From Spisula solida (taxonomy: Eukaryota > Mollusca > Bivalvia > Venerida > Mactridae), in NCBI GenBank assembly GCA_947247005.1, contig OX365948.1:33360601-33424600 (forward strand): a DNA stretch of 64,000 nucleotides, given 5' to 3'. The notes beneath the pieces were generated by a model, which did no database searches, was not told the origin of the DNA, and saw only the letters and a list, made by a program, of their open reading frames with translations. This document shows positions 38,376 through 51,470 of the stretch, in pieces. Numbering within the stretch: the first letter of the stretch is position 1; every line of letters begins with the position of its first letter. The position numbers were made by a program, and so were the translations under genes.

Positions 38376-39254
38376 TCACCCTAATTTTGAGCAGCTTCAA
38401 GAACGGTATGCAAACATTGGATGTCATCCAACTCGATATTCGAACAGTATTAAATGAATTAAAATGAAAGAATATTTCAACAAAATATTTTATTTTATTT
38501 TTGACTCGTAGTATTTAAATAATAAACATTATTAAAAACTAGTCAAAGAAAATGTTGAACACATGGATGTATAGATACGACAGTAGCCCGATCCAAACAA
38601 TCTTAAATAGCATTCTCTCGAAAATCACCGATCCAGCGAAATTTCCAATATTTTTGTTTGTTGGTAATATGCGCACTATGAGCTTTCATGTGTGACAATA
38701 TGTTACAATAAGAATCGCTTTATAGACAAATTACTATACACGTACCAGCAGTCGTGTACGTTATTTTGTTTTTAAGAGATCTGACGGCCAAACTAATTGG
38801 ATAACCTTTCCCATTGGTGGTTCACATAAGAAACCCTTTAGTATAGTTAATTAAACAGCGTAGGAATATCAGAGAATGTCTAACAATGTTTCAAGGCGTA
38901 GAATACATTTGGGACTAAAACTAACTCGACACTTTCTATCGAACACGGTTCAGATTTATAGATTGTGTTGTTTTGATTACATGTTTAAGTGCTATGAAAT
39001 AAATACGGTATACTGATTGTAATAATACATGTCTACTTTCAATCAATGTGCATCTTGTTTTCAACGGTTGTTTCCTAAGTATAATTTTACAAATGGAATG
39101 TGAGTTTTGGTTGACCTTATTGAACCATAGTTCAATTTTCTATTCTTATGTCAATGGCAAAATCGTTTTGAAGTCCATGTCAACTTTATGAATTACGCTC
39201 TGCATAAGCTGAGAAACTGGTTTCTATCCTCTCATACCCTCGTGAAGATGGATA
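38376..39254. other. GPCR upstream region, nothing recognised
   Basis: No coding frame, repeat or clear regulatory motif beyond the TATA-like element. Confidence 0.4.
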
Positions 39255-39302
39255 CCATCAGGCATGAGGTGTCGAGAGTGATTAATATAAGTTGGAAAAT
39301 AC
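39255..39302 (+). mobile_element. SINE tail fragment
   Basis: CAGGCATGAGGTGTCGAGAG and the following ATAAGTTGGAAAAT match the 3' part of the SINE at 44,297-44,500 (AGCAGGAGGTGCCGAGAG). The tRNA head is missing, as expected of a truncated copy. Confidence 0.65.
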
Positions 39303-39402
39303 TTGTTTCAACATCGACCAATAACATATACTAGTAGTATTAAATATAAACGTTATCAAATAAAAATGAGGCGTGTGTAAAACAATCAACCGTTTGGCAG
39401 AT

Positions 39403-39521
39403 GTTCGTGAAGTTGGCAGGCTAGCGGCCTAGCAGCCTAGCTGCGTGAAGTTGGCAGGCTAGCGGCCTAGCAGCCTAGCTGCGTGAAGTTGGCAGGCTAG
39501 CGGCCTGCCAACTTCATGAAC
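39403..39521. repeat. 38-bp tandem repeat closed by an inverted end
   Basis: A 38-bp unit beginning GTGAAGTTGGCAGGCTAGCG starts at 39,407, 39,445 and 39,483. The third unit ends in GCCTGCCAACTTCATGAAC, the complement of the opening GTTCGTGAAGTTGGCAGGC with one change. The block can therefore form a hairpin with the repeats in its loop. The units are GC-richer than the surroundings, with CTAGC/GGCC palindromes. Confidence 0.9.
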
Positions 39522-40024
39522 ATGTTTGGTAGCAATATAATATGTAACATATCGTGTTGACCCTGACCTACTGACCTAATAGTCGAGTGTGAATAGTTTA
39601 TGCCCAACCATTCTGGAGTAATTGCTTGGAAACCATTTGGTATACTCATTTATGGTAAAGGTTACCGTGGCTTTCACCTATACTAACCTCAAAACCAATA
39701 GGGGTCATCTTCTGTTGCTAATTAATTTATATTGAAAGTCTGAATATGCATCATGTGTAGTGTTCTCGAGTTATTGAACGAAAACCGTTTACGATCGACA
39801 AACTAACAGTCACACATACCAACCGGCAAAGCAATATACCACCTTGTTAAAGATGTGATAATTAGATTTAACAATGTCAGGCAGATTTGCAGTACGATCG
39901 CAGCAAATACATATATGCTACCTGCAATTACACAAACCATGTCTACAAACCAACCGACAAATCCATCAACAGGACACACAATGTAACCTACCAAGTAATG
40001 TGTATGCAAATGCAACAGAAATCC

Positions 40025-40266
40025 GGCACCGATCTCCCGAAGCATCTCAAGTAGAAATCTCAACTCAAATTGAGATTTTACTCAAATCAGAGTATGAATT
40101 AAAGATCAACCCGAACTTGTACTGTAATAAACTCAGAATATCGATCGTTGTTGTTTTTTAATGCCAATTTTGAGTCCAGCTTTCCATAGAAATTATCTCC
40201 AAGATACATGACAACATTTGAGATGAGATTTAGGTCAGATTGGGGATGCTTCGGGAGATCGGGGCC
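40025..40266. mobile_element. 242-bp MITE with 22-bp terminal inverted repeats
   Basis: The left end GGCACCGATCTCCCGAAGCA and the right end GCTTCGGGAGATCGGGGCC are complementary with one mismatch over about 22 bp. No coding capacity and no clear target duplication were seen. The 86-codon minus frame at 39,803-40,063 overlaps its left end. Confidence 0.75.
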
Positions 40267-41690
40267 TGGTCATTTCCTTGAAAAACCAAGACCGATGAAG
40301 ATACTGCATTGGTATGTTATACTGCTGTATTTATATGGAAATCGCCTGATTCACTGATATGTTGTTTCTGGATGAATTCCCATCTATCGTGTATGTGTGT
40401 ATATATTCACTAATGAAGCTGGAAATGACTTTTCTCTAGACATTTTAGAAACCGTAGTAAAAGTGAATGCGTCATTACCGTAAGTGGTTGTTTGATTGCG
40501 ATGACCGTGTTTATAGACAACGGAGTAGATTCAATATTATATGGCAGTTGACAAACACACGATTGTGAGTACATATATTCTATTCTAAATATACAGTGTG
40601 GCGATTTAACTGGGTTTATACACGGTCAAGAAGTGAACCATGTTTATGCTATTTTGGTAATATCTTTTCTAGAGTGCACCCAGGATAATGTGATGTTTAT
40701 ACACATGGATGTTCATACACATGGATTGGTTTAGTCAACTGTTGCAGATTTCGAGAGTGAGCTGATATGGTCAGTTTTGTATTTGGATCATCACTAATAA
40801 ATCGTACACATCTGAATAATCCACCTGTGTGGAATACTAGAATATGCCCTTCTCATTAACGTGGGCACACTATAATTGTGAATTGTACTTATTTTTAGTG
40901 CATAACGATGACTCAAATACTGTTTCCAAAACTGATTTGAAAGTATACATCTGCAAATACTGAAGTAACCGATGTCCTAATACAGACAAGTTAACAAAAC
41001 CGTACATTTAGCAAAAGTTCGCCTCCGCAAATGGAAACTGTTACAACAACGCTAGTAAATGTCATTGAACGCTTGTGCACACACGCTATCGTTCTTAAAT
41101 TTGATCGGACCGGTGATGTAATGTTCACTGCGTGAACGGGAAATATCCGTCTCACAATTTCGCCGACACTTTTCTCATTAGACAGTTGAAAAGCTGTATA
41201 TACAAGTATGTAGAATATCGTTCGAGGGGATAGTGTTATTTATAGTGTTCAAAATATGGTCACCGTGATACTGTATCGTTTAAGTTGACATTTGTGTAAC
41301 AAGTAGAGCTTCAGTTGGAGCTTGAAGTGTTATAGGCCGTTGTTCAGTTGTTTGTAATCTATGCATACAAAGAAGCTGTAATGAGATAAAACTATACATT
41401 TTATGTTGCGTTATATATATATGCTGATATCTATATTGTCGGTACAAAAATGTGTTCTTATAGCCCAAATTGGTCAGCGGAAAAAATCGATACCCCAAAC
41501 TACTTACCCGGTCTTGAAAGTACGCTCGAAAAGGGACCGTGTCTGGTAATAAAATTGGCATTTTATACATACCATAGAAGAACTAACCTGTACATAACGA
41601 TATTCGACTAATTGACCAAATTTCTTTTGAATTGCCTAGATTCTGAGATACTTAAAAACTACAATTTTTGCAAGTATAAATTCATTTTTT
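40267..41690. other. No gene seen
   Basis: No recognisable coding, RNA or repeat structure. The 96-codon minus frame at 41,280-41,570 shows no domain features. Confidence 0.4.
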
Positions 41691-41700
41691 CACTTGCCCG

Positions 41701-42298
41701 TTTTGGCAACTTTCTACTATTCAAAATATATTTTCTTGCCCGATCGGGAAATTTAAGTTGCCAAAAGATTATATTAAGTCAGACAGGAAAGGCAGCACTC
41801 AACTTAACCAGTCGAGCACAGAAAAGATTAAACACATACAAGGCACAATGCCCAACTGAACCAACCGAACACAGAAAACACATACAAAGCACAATGTCCA
41901 ACTAAACAAGCAAAGATCCGCCCAAGTCCAAGCCGCCGAAAAGTAAAGTGAATCAGTTTCAGCAACCAAAAGACTGAATGGCCTAGCTGAATGACCCAGT
42001 TTTCACAGTAAAACGACTATAATGCCTAGTTTTAGCTTTCAAAAATCCTAAAAAGTGTCATACGCATTGCCGAACAAGAAAAATGATCACGCTGAATGAC
42101 CTAGTTAAGAGTTAACAAAAACACTTTTAATATCTCTCAATCTAGACAATTTAAAATAAGTCTGATTTGTAGGACCTTAGATAAGCCTTTTCAGATAATG
42201 TCCATGTCAAATATCTTTCTGCACAGGAAATATTCAAAAGTTGGCGTTTCTATTGCTTGATCAAGCTTCGTTTTGGAAAAAAATCCCGATCGGGCAAG
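41701..42298. repeat. Inverted-repeat-bounded segment carrying the dispersed repeat
   Basis: CTTGCCCGATCGGGA at 41,735-41,749 is matched by its exact complement at 42,284-42,298. A smaller hairpin (TTTTGGCAAC / GTTGCCAAAA) sits at 41,701-41,765. Between them, 41,770-42,060 is a copy of the GACAGGG / AGTCGAGC dispersed repeat also found in the array. It may be a transposable element or a nested insertion. Confidence 0.55.
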
Positions 42299-44296
42299 TA
42301 GTCAGGGGAATTCCTGGATTGCCCGTTCGAGGACTTTCCTCCACTGTTGGTGTGGGCTAGTCAGACATTAACACAGTCATTTTCCTAAAATGTAGTGATT
42401 TTTATGCATTTTCTTTAAGATTTCAATCTATTTTACTTTGAGTAATGAACACTTCTTCACATATATTCGGAACTTTGCCCTAATTGGCATAAAGGGTCAA
42501 AAGTCCTGATTGAAATACGTGTACAAAACACGGACTTGGCGCTTTGTGGACATTAGTACACGACATGATAATGTCGGGAAAGATGTATGATCTCCAATGG
42601 AATTAACGTCTCCATCAATACATAATGGCTTCATTTCATGGAATAAATAACTAGGAAAATACATTCATGATGACTTTAACGATAATGGTGTACAGCATAG
42701 TTATTCCAGTGTTACGTGCGCATTGATGATGAAACATGTCCTGACGATTTCCTACAATTCCGGCGAAAAGACATGTGTTGATATTTACGTAATATTCAAC
42801 GACATCGTGTGTCTCTACTGCATGAACTATTAGCCGATATTGAACAAAAAGTATGTTTTACGTGGGCGCCCGTAACTGTTGTAGTTATGCTTGCGAACAA
42901 CAGACAAACATAATGTCGCTATCTTAAAGAATATCGATTTATATTGTACGTTTGTATAATTCACATACACTAGTTTGTACTATATACTGCAAAATAACCT
43001 GCTTTGATTGTGTCGCTACATTTACACTCCGGTGTCTTAGTTGAATCAACTAAGACACGATATCATATACTGCAATGTATGATATAATGATATTTCAAAC
43101 AGTGGTGAATGGAAGCATGATGCAACGGGCATTGCAGAGTATATTCCGTCCTTTGACAATGCAACTTAGCATTCAATGAAAGTATATACATCAGCGAAAC
43201 ATTTCTCTTGTATAACAATCTCCATTCTCCAATAGCATAAAACCCAAAATCAACTAACTACACCGAACGTAATTTAGTAAGAGTATCTGGACCGATCGAC
43301 CGACTATATAACGTGTATCTCATATAATCTGCATAGTTGCTACATTCCATAATACTAGTATATACTTTGTAGTTTGTTATTCTGTTGTATAAAATGTCAT
43401 ATAGCAATCAGCTTATCATAGTAATACAATCAAAGTGACACACCTTACGAAGCTAAATGTTCATCACTGTTATCCATTCCTAGTCTTCCTGAAGCTTATT
43501 TGCAGCTTTTAATTTAACACTTTGACAACATAATAACGCATATGCACCTACGCTAGTCGGTGCGTTATTTCCGGAATTAGCACTGCATGTCACTATACAT
43601 ACGATTATTCAGACAAGAAATAGAATGTTTGCACGCACAACGAACTTTCTTTGAAACTCAAATACAATGTTTTCTAACACTTTTCTATAAATAACATCAA
43701 AGTGTCTATATAATTATAGTTATGAATGTTATACATTCGTGCAAATGAATGACTCTACAACAAGTTTTATAAACTTGCCTGACAGACTGATTTCCTTTCA
43801 AACTCATTGAAAAGCCGCGTTCCATACACACAATGATTCCTCATGACACTAAATTAAGTCAATACATTTGTAATCAGGTAAATAGTACACATCGTCGCAC
43901 TTTTGGAATTAAAAAGCCTCTTCACTTTTCAAATGTATAGCACTTCATTATAGAGATATAGTATCACATAATTTAACCTGACATCTGAAGGACTGAGTTA
44001 AAGTTTAATTTAATTTCACTTCTGCGTTTTTAAAACATGTCCTGTCGGTCGACCACAAAAACGCTGAATTTCCTTGAACGCATACACTAACTGGAAACCC
44101 GTGCAGTACTACAGCGACACCTATTGGAGCATGCAGGCTAAGCGAAAGTAATTGTAATTTAATACTCTTCGATCAATGGACGAAAATAATATTTAGTGAT
44201 TGAAGGGTTAAACAGAGCACAAGTTCGGCGACTAAACCACTCAGAATACTCGAAGCAAATTGTGTACTAGTATCTTAAACAATTAGTATACAGCCT
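42299..44296. other. No gene seen; one perfect small hairpin
   Basis: The only structure noted is a perfect hairpin at 43,032-43,058 (GTGTCTTAGTTGA, one-base loop, exact complement). It has no U-run and no flanking gene, so a terminator or miRNA role is unsupported. Confidence 0.45.
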
Positions 44297-44500
44297 CGAC
44301 GATAGTCTAGTGGTGGAGCGCCCGCTTCAGTGCGGGAAATTTTTATCCCAGACCGCGTCGTACCAATCACAATTTAAGAAAAATGGTACCCGCACTAGAT
44401 ATACTCTCAGCATGACAAGTAAGATGGCTACTCGCTTTCAATGCGACGAATAACATCAAGCAGGAGGTGCCGAGAGTGATAAAATATAAGAAGGAAAAAT
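44297..44500 (+). mobile_element. tRNA-derived SINE
   Basis: The head CGACGATAGTCTAGTGGTGG contains an A-box-like motif, is followed by GCGCCCGCTTCAGTGCGGGA, and closes with GCGTCGTACC, which complements the start. The B box has decayed to a TTTTTATCCCAG stretch. The body includes AAAAATGGTACCCGC and a tail with AGCAGGAGGTGCCGAGAGTG. The tail matches the fragment at 39,255. The decayed internal promoter means this copy is probably inactive. Confidence 0.75.
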
Positions 44501-45948
44501 CGACCAGAAATAATAAGTTCGAAATAACATGTCGTTGAGCAATTGGTAATCCAATTCATCTTTGAAATTCAAATACCTGCAACATTTGAAGATGGGCAAC
44601 CGACAATATCATTGTTTCGTTTTGCCGTTATGATTCAGACTAAGACAGTTAATAATAATACATTTAAACAATGCGTTACTATATACTTCACGACACTTCC
44701 AACACTACCTTTTGACTTTTCATGATATCTCCAACACCGTTCAAGATAACTTCATCAAATTGTCACCTAATTTAGTCTAATGTAGCTGTCTGTTACTGTA
44801 CTAGTCAATTTAGATATTTATGTGTATAAATCGTTGTGGTTAATGCGTTATTTGCGTCAGACGAATTGCTAATGTCACAAAATCAAACAACGCATTTATT
44901 AGTTATAAACTGAATATTTTCAATGTTTTATTTCAGTACTGCTTTAAAACGTTTACGATACGTATTAACAATAAAAAATATTCATAAACGTCAGGTACGT
45001 TACAAATTCCTAGGTAACGAAAAGCAGTTGGTTAGCTGAGATCACCTCAAAATAAACACCCTTTAATTCCGCTAAAATGTTCAACATAAACGCTCAACCT
45101 GAAAGGGGGCTTTTTGAAAATTCAAATACACATCATTTCTAAACAAGGAATAGGTACATGTAATCATATGCTGTAGAATTGTATTAATTCAGTTGAATAT
45201 CGTGTTTGGTCGCCATAAGTTCCAGTTTCAGTTCAAACTCGACTCCCGTTACGCTTAGGAAGCTGATCCTTTAAACAGACGCGTTGTGGTGATGACCAAC
45301 ACTGGTTTTCGAAGCAAAAAATATAATTGTTTGATTAGCTAGTATTTTGTTGGTATTATGATGACTGTGTAATGCAAATGATTGTTCCAAACATGAGTAA
45401 AGCAAAACTGGAAAATCTTTTTAGAAAGAAATGACTACAAACGCTCATAACAACCGGTATTGCGTGCAAAATTTATGACTTTCAATATAAGGATTTCTTC
45501 AGCTGAAGACTTGTCGTGCGATAGTCTAACGTCCAATTCAGATAAAACTTTGTCAGAACTAGTGTCAAATATTGTTGTTTGAGTGTGCAAAAAAAAGACA
45601 TATATCAAAGGTAGCGTTAGAAGTGCCGTTAGGTGTATAGTACACCGATACTAACACGACACTACCAATTACCAAACACATACTCTCGACATCTGCTTCT
45701 TAAAATATTGAGTGTTATTGCAATCTACCAAATGTTCATGTTAACTTAATAACAAATGACACAAAATGTGTCAACTGTTGAAACAATTACTGTCAATATG
45801 ATATAGATATATAAGTATTGAGCAAACAAGTGTTTGTAACGTACGGTGTGTTGATACAGTATTTGAGAGAATTCTTTTGTCCGACTTTGTTTAAGGAATC
45901 AATTAAACGAAAGGTTGATTCTTCAAGAAATGCCACATTTGTTTTTGT
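44501..45948. other. No gene seen
   Basis: AT-rich sequence with only short open frames (for example 44,543-44,725) and no recognisable domain. Confidence 0.4.
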
Positions 45949-46726
45949 CATGGGCGTAGGGGAAAGGGGGGCCAGGGGGGGCAGCCCCCCCCCCCCAATG
46001 TTAGGACAAGGGGGGCCAACATATCGTTTGGCCCCCCAATAATTCAGACAATTTTCATAATTTTCCATCTAAAATAGTCTTGTAAAAGGTAATGTACATT
46101 TTATTCTTGGTTAAAAAGTATAAAAGGAAGATTTTCGTGCTCGCTACGCTCGCAAAATTATTTTAATCTATGAAATATGTTATCATGTACCTGTTGAAAG
46201 AGCTACACAAACTATAGAAAGACTATTGTAAGATAAACTTTGCCCCCAGCTCCTATATTGCTTTTAAACTTTGTCATTTCTATGTTAAATTATCCCTTAC
46301 TAAACCCCTTAACTCTCAGAATGCGGGCACCTGTGCAATAATTAGTAAAAATATTTTCAAAATAAGGACTTCATTTTGCTGGATCTTGCAACAAAACATG
46401 TCTTGTAAAATACCAAATATTTATCTCAGAACACACAGAATGCACCAGATTAGTCCATTGTTTTAATTTTTTCCCGGGGGAGCATGCCCCCGGACCCCCC
46501 TACTTGCAATACCCGTTTATGATAATGTTAATCTTGTACCCGCTATTTTGACAAGCAAAACAACTTAGTAGATATATCTTACCTTAGTTATGATATACAC
46601 AAACATTCACTATAAGCTATTAACACTTAATGTGACCCCCCATATCTCAAAAGAAAATTCGACCCCCTCCCCCTCCCAAATGTTTGCCCCCCCCCCCCCC
46701 ATGTTGAAGATGCTCCTACGCCCATG
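45949..46726. mobile_element. 778-bp element with CATGGGCGTAGG termini
   Basis: CATGGGCGTAGG at the left is exactly complemented by CCTACGCCCATG at the right. TTTGT lies on both sides, a 5-bp target duplication. The subterminal regions are rich in poly-C/poly-G (about 45,984-46,000 and 46,686-46,700), and an internal GGGGGAGCATGCCCCCGG block occurs at about 46,475. It has no transposase frame. Frames crossing its left end (45,793-46,068 minus, 45,818-46,042 plus) are artefacts of the G/C tracts. Confidence 0.82.
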
Positions 46727-46967
46727 TTTGTTCAATCGTTTTTATAAACACACATGGCACATATAACTAATAAAGTTATGTCATTAATCAATAATTCGTC
46801 AAACGTCAAACTGCACATCTTCAAATTACTCTCCATTAATCTTGTCAAAAACCAAATGAGCGTTATACCGCATAGATTTCCCCGTGCTTATCACGTATAA
46901 TAAAAGGTTTATAAGTGTCAGCATTATTGAAAGTGCCAGTCAATTTGGCTTACGAGTCGTATGTACA

Positions 46968-47163
46968 TTACCTCCCGAATCTCTTCTCTAATTGCCTGGC
47001 GTCAGGCAGAGATGGACATACGGGGAAACCATTCTTTAACTTACATAGCTGGCGGCTCACCAACCGACTGAATCAATTCTATCCCAGCGTTTGCCGAGAT
47101 TCGACCTTCGATCTTCCGCTTCCGAGGCCGACGCCCTTACAATACGACCAAGGTTATCTATTC
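46968..47163 (-). mobile_element. tRNA-derived SINE inside duplication unit 1
   Basis: On the minus strand it reads ACCTTGGTCGTATTGTAAGG (A-box-like) and then AAGGTCGAATCTCGG (B-box-like, + strand near 47,097-47,107). About 120 bp of body follows, with GGTGAGCCGCCAGCTATG. The matching place in unit 2 (near 56,515) lacks it, so it inserted after the duplication. The 83-codon plus frame at 46,915-47,166 is an antisense shadow of this SINE. Confidence 0.7.
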
Positions 47164-50100
47164 TAACAATCCTGCATACTACTTCCCGTACATCAACAGT
47201 AAACATATCACTCAATAGAAACACCAGAGAATGACCCCATTGTTTTCTTCATGGCTTTGTATACATCAATATATACTTCACTAATAAATATTGACTTTCA
47301 TATTCTTTATCGTAGACTATATGTTCCATTGTTGTAATGAACTAGTTATTTGTGGAGGAAATGTCATTATTGGGTAATATTGTCGGAATAAACACATCAG
47401 TGGACATTGAATATAAGATTTATAATGTCGGTGAAGACGCCATATGATACATAGGCATTGTTAACGGTCGTACCTTTATGCTTATACATATCTTCCAACT
47501 AGAAAACATTAATAATTCATTGATGAAGTACGTTTTGTTCCAGTAGTTATCTTTGTGTTATGGTATATAAGCTATTAGAAGGAATTGGAGATTAAAACTG
47601 TCTCGAACCAATCGTCTAGTTGTCATTTAAGAAATGACCTAGTGGCTTCCGTAGAAAATATATGCGTTTTTTTCGAAACATGTTGCGGACATTTAACCAA
47701 CTATTCATACGTATTGAGCGAAAATATTACCGAATTCCATTCATAATTGTAATTGCCATGGTAATTGTACATTTTTATTCAGATTTTAAAAACGACATGT
47801 AGCCAACTATTCATAAGTATTGAGCGAACATGTTATCGAATATCATTCATAATTTCAATTGCAATGGTTATTTGAACATTACAACTTATGTCACTCAAAT
47901 TTACTGGCTTTATTTTCGATAATGGCTAATTAAAGTAAACAAGATAAATACGTGGCAACATAACAAGTACTACTAAACTTGGCATTTCTAGTACGGTTGT
48001 TGTTCAGGAGCGGTTTTTTTTTACAAGGACGGTAGGAATAATATACAAAACTATAAATTACAGCCATACAGCGATCGACAATCCTTGAACAGTCAATAAA
48101 ACTACAAGGAAGTTTTACAGCTAGCTAATCTCGCGCTTATTCGTTATTCGGTCATTAATTTTCTATACACGTACATAAATGGCGGGCAAGCACTGTCTCG
48201 TGAATATAATAACTTAATCATGGCTTTGCAGTTCTCTCTCGTCGCCTGCAATTATCAAGCCATAGAATATCGATAGATATCTCCAGGATGAAACATTGGA
48301 GTATTACATCAACCATTTTATTGACAGGTTGTAACGAACCTACACTTGTCAATTTGTCAGTTCAGTAAAAGTACATATTAATATCATCTAATAACCGTGG
48401 ATTTAATCGATGCATGATCAATACATGTCAAATTAGCTAATAAAGATGTGACTTTTAGAGAACAAGGTAGATGACGGCGCTCAAACAGTGGGTTGTCTTG
48501 CACCCCAAGTACCTCTAGATATAGCATCCTTAATATTTAGAATATCAGTCAGCGACAAAATATAATTGATACAAGATTCACAGTTTACATTTCAAAATTA
48601 GTCAAAAACTACGCACTCGTGGAAAGATTAAATAGATCACTACACGATGAGATAAAACTCGTATTCAGTCCAAACAAACCAATGTCCTCTATTTATTTGG
48701 TTGTGTTAATGGAATCAGCAAAACCTATAAGTTGATGTATGTGACGATTAATTAACTGTATTTCTCTTATCTTAATACTAGTAGTCCAGACGTCTGGTTG
48801 CTATAAATCTAAACTTTTGCACTTCGTATGTAGCGCTTTCCACAGGTGGTAATCCATGCCCAATATATCTAATTGACGGGTTGTAACTGGAAGCGCTCTG
48901 CTTATGCAACAGACAGCTGGTCTCGAAAGATAACTAAGAAATATGGTCTCAATCGCCTTGCGTTCACCGCCACTAAAATGATGTTTTTGTTTTCTTCGGT
49001 AAATTAACTATTGCATTACTATAAAGGCCGGTGTGATCCGCATATGACCAGTGTGCCTTTTTAGATTTCGTCCATTTACAGCCAAAAGAAGTTTTCAGTC
49101 TTCTAAATCAATACGCTGATATTTCCGTTTAGCTGTCAATGATGTCATTGTTGAACTTTTTAATCCAGGCTCAGTAGGCATATGTATATGCAAGTTAGCG
49201 CTTTAAATATCAATGGTTTACGCAACGGTGATCTATATTTGTAAATCTATACTTTCATTTGCTAAAATTTGAAGGAAAACACATTAAGGAGACATTGTTT
49301 CAACAATAAAAAACACCATCGGAGTCTCGTTAGGACCGTAAAACGTTTAAGCTACCAGGAACATTTGTCAGCATCCGAACCAATGCGACAGCCCTATAAC
49401 CAAACTCCCCTAGCGTATACATTTCAGAGTTATTGGTTCAGTACCGTTGCCTTAACTGTTTGTTTCACTGATAGTGGTCCTTGGTTCTTCTTCGTCATAC
49501 GTACTTTTATTGCAACTTGAAATTTCACCGTAGGCCGGGTAAAACTGAAACACGTGACTTTGAATGTGAAACAGTTATAAAGCAAAGTTTACACCCTTTC
49601 AATTAAGCGATTATAATGCGTGCAGAATAACCTCCCTATCCGGATGTGACGCAGACTGGGGGTTAAAACAAATAAACGATAATGCGATAAAGAGGAGCCA
49701 CGGATATACACAGTCTCATGTATTTCCGTGGAGGAGCGAACAGATAAAATTTTACCTATATATGATAATGTTGCGTTAAATATGTTAAGATCGGGTTTTA
49801 TTATTGTGTTTTTCAATAAAGATGTTTATATTGTACAACAATTTTATGTCACTTGTACGAGACCCTCGTATCATGTATGGAGGAAAACGTGAGAAATTTC
49901 ACGTTCTCAGTCAAGGCCGAGTTATTCCAGTTTTTGGTCCATGGATCAATTCACGGACGTAAAATTGTCAAATATTTATATTATGTGGTAATTATGTTTA
50001 TTATAATGCTCTCATCATGTATACGTAATTAGGTATTAATGTTACAGTGTACTTTAAGAAGACCGTCTGATCTATTGAAAATTTTGCACTGGGAATATAT

Positions 50101-51347
50101 AGAATACGCACACGAATAATTTGAGCCAAGTGACTAAATTATTATCAAAGACAATGTACAAGATACAAATTGCTTATACTAGATTATGATAAACACAAAA
50201 CAAATAAATTGCTGCCCCTCGAATTTGCAATATTTAAAAGAAAAATAATTAACAAAATATGTTCCTATACAATAACACCTTTTTTTAGAAGTAATATTAT
50301 TTAGTAATACTAATGAAATGCATGTTTCATTCTTAAAAATCTTGTTCGCAAGGACATTTCTTATACAATGTACTACTGCATCGAAAATTAACTTCAGTAC
50401 ATGTATACATTTTGCCGTTTTTAATATCAGGATATTAAAACTAAATTCACCAAATTTAATTTTTAATGTTTTATATTATGTGTATCTATAATTTAATTCA
50501 AATGGTGTACATTTATATTTCGAGTAATGGGATAAAAATTAAAATTGGGGCAGAAAATATTTTAAAGATAAGGTAACAAAAATCAAACACATAATAATAC
50601 CTAGGCCAGTATTGTGTTGCACAATTACATAATGATAGAAAATAAACAACATAGATCCCCTATGCTGGGAGAAAATGCAGTGTATATTGGTCCCAGATCA
50701 AGATAAGCCACCAAGATCACAGTGGGGTGCTAATCAGTAATAATGTTGTCACCATCTGTCATCGAATGTACACTATCTTTGATCAGTGTTTACTCCAAAT
50801 GACTGACATTGATGAAACATGTTAACATCAAGGTTTGTGATGCATATTACGAAGATCTAAAAATACATCATAAAAAGTATAAAATTGAATGTGCCAGTGT
50901 GAGGTGTAATGTTCAATTAAAATGGTTTCAATATATAATTCATTGCAAATTGTTAGATGTTGATACCAATTTAAAGAAACTTTTCACATTATATGCATTT
51001 CTCATAAACGAAGACTTGTACAATCTGGTGTTATTCGTCCTAGGTATAATGTAGATTAGACTATGGCATTTATTTACTTTTCACTCAATATCATGAAATA
51101 GTGCACACAATTTATTCTGAATTTATTACAAGCGTAAAATGGACGGACTTCCCCAATACTTCCATAAATTATAGTACTTTTTAAGTATAATTCAAATGTA
51201 CTTCAATATACACGTAACAAGTTAAGTATAAATTCAGTAGACCGGCGCCCCTATGGATTTTAGTACAAAATATAAAGAATGAAATGGATCCGTATATTAG
51301 GTTTTACTTTTTTTATTTCTGGCTGCATATTCACGATTTTTATGTTA

Positions 51348-51470
51348 TAGTTAGAACATATTAAGTAAATTTTAATGATTAAAAAGGGCGGCGCGGGCCG
51401 AGCGGGCTGAGCGAGCGAAGCGAAGCGAGTCCTTTTTAGTCATTAAAATTTACTTAATATGTTCTAACTA
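51348..51470. mobile_element. 123-bp foldback with GC-rich loop
   Basis: The arms of about 40 bp start TAGTTAGAACATATTAAGTA and are almost perfectly complementary. The loop (about 51,387-51,430) is strikingly GC-rich, with CGGCGCGGGCC and repeated GCGAGCGAAGC units, in an otherwise AT-rich region. It has the appearance of a small foldback transposon. Confidence 0.8.

Noticed and set aside
39803..40063. 86-codon hydrophobic minus frame that looks membrane-like
   Set aside because: Its start lies inside the 242-bp MITE and no splice signals or homologues support it. An exon beginning after the MITE cannot be excluded.
43032..43058. Perfect 13-bp hairpin considered as a miRNA precursor or histone-type terminator
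   Set aside because: Too short for a miRNA precursor, no histone gene nearby, no downstream element.
46915..47166. 83-codon plus frame with normal-looking composition
   Set aside because: It is antisense to the SINE at 46,968-47,163, and the paralogous site in unit 2 has no such sequence.
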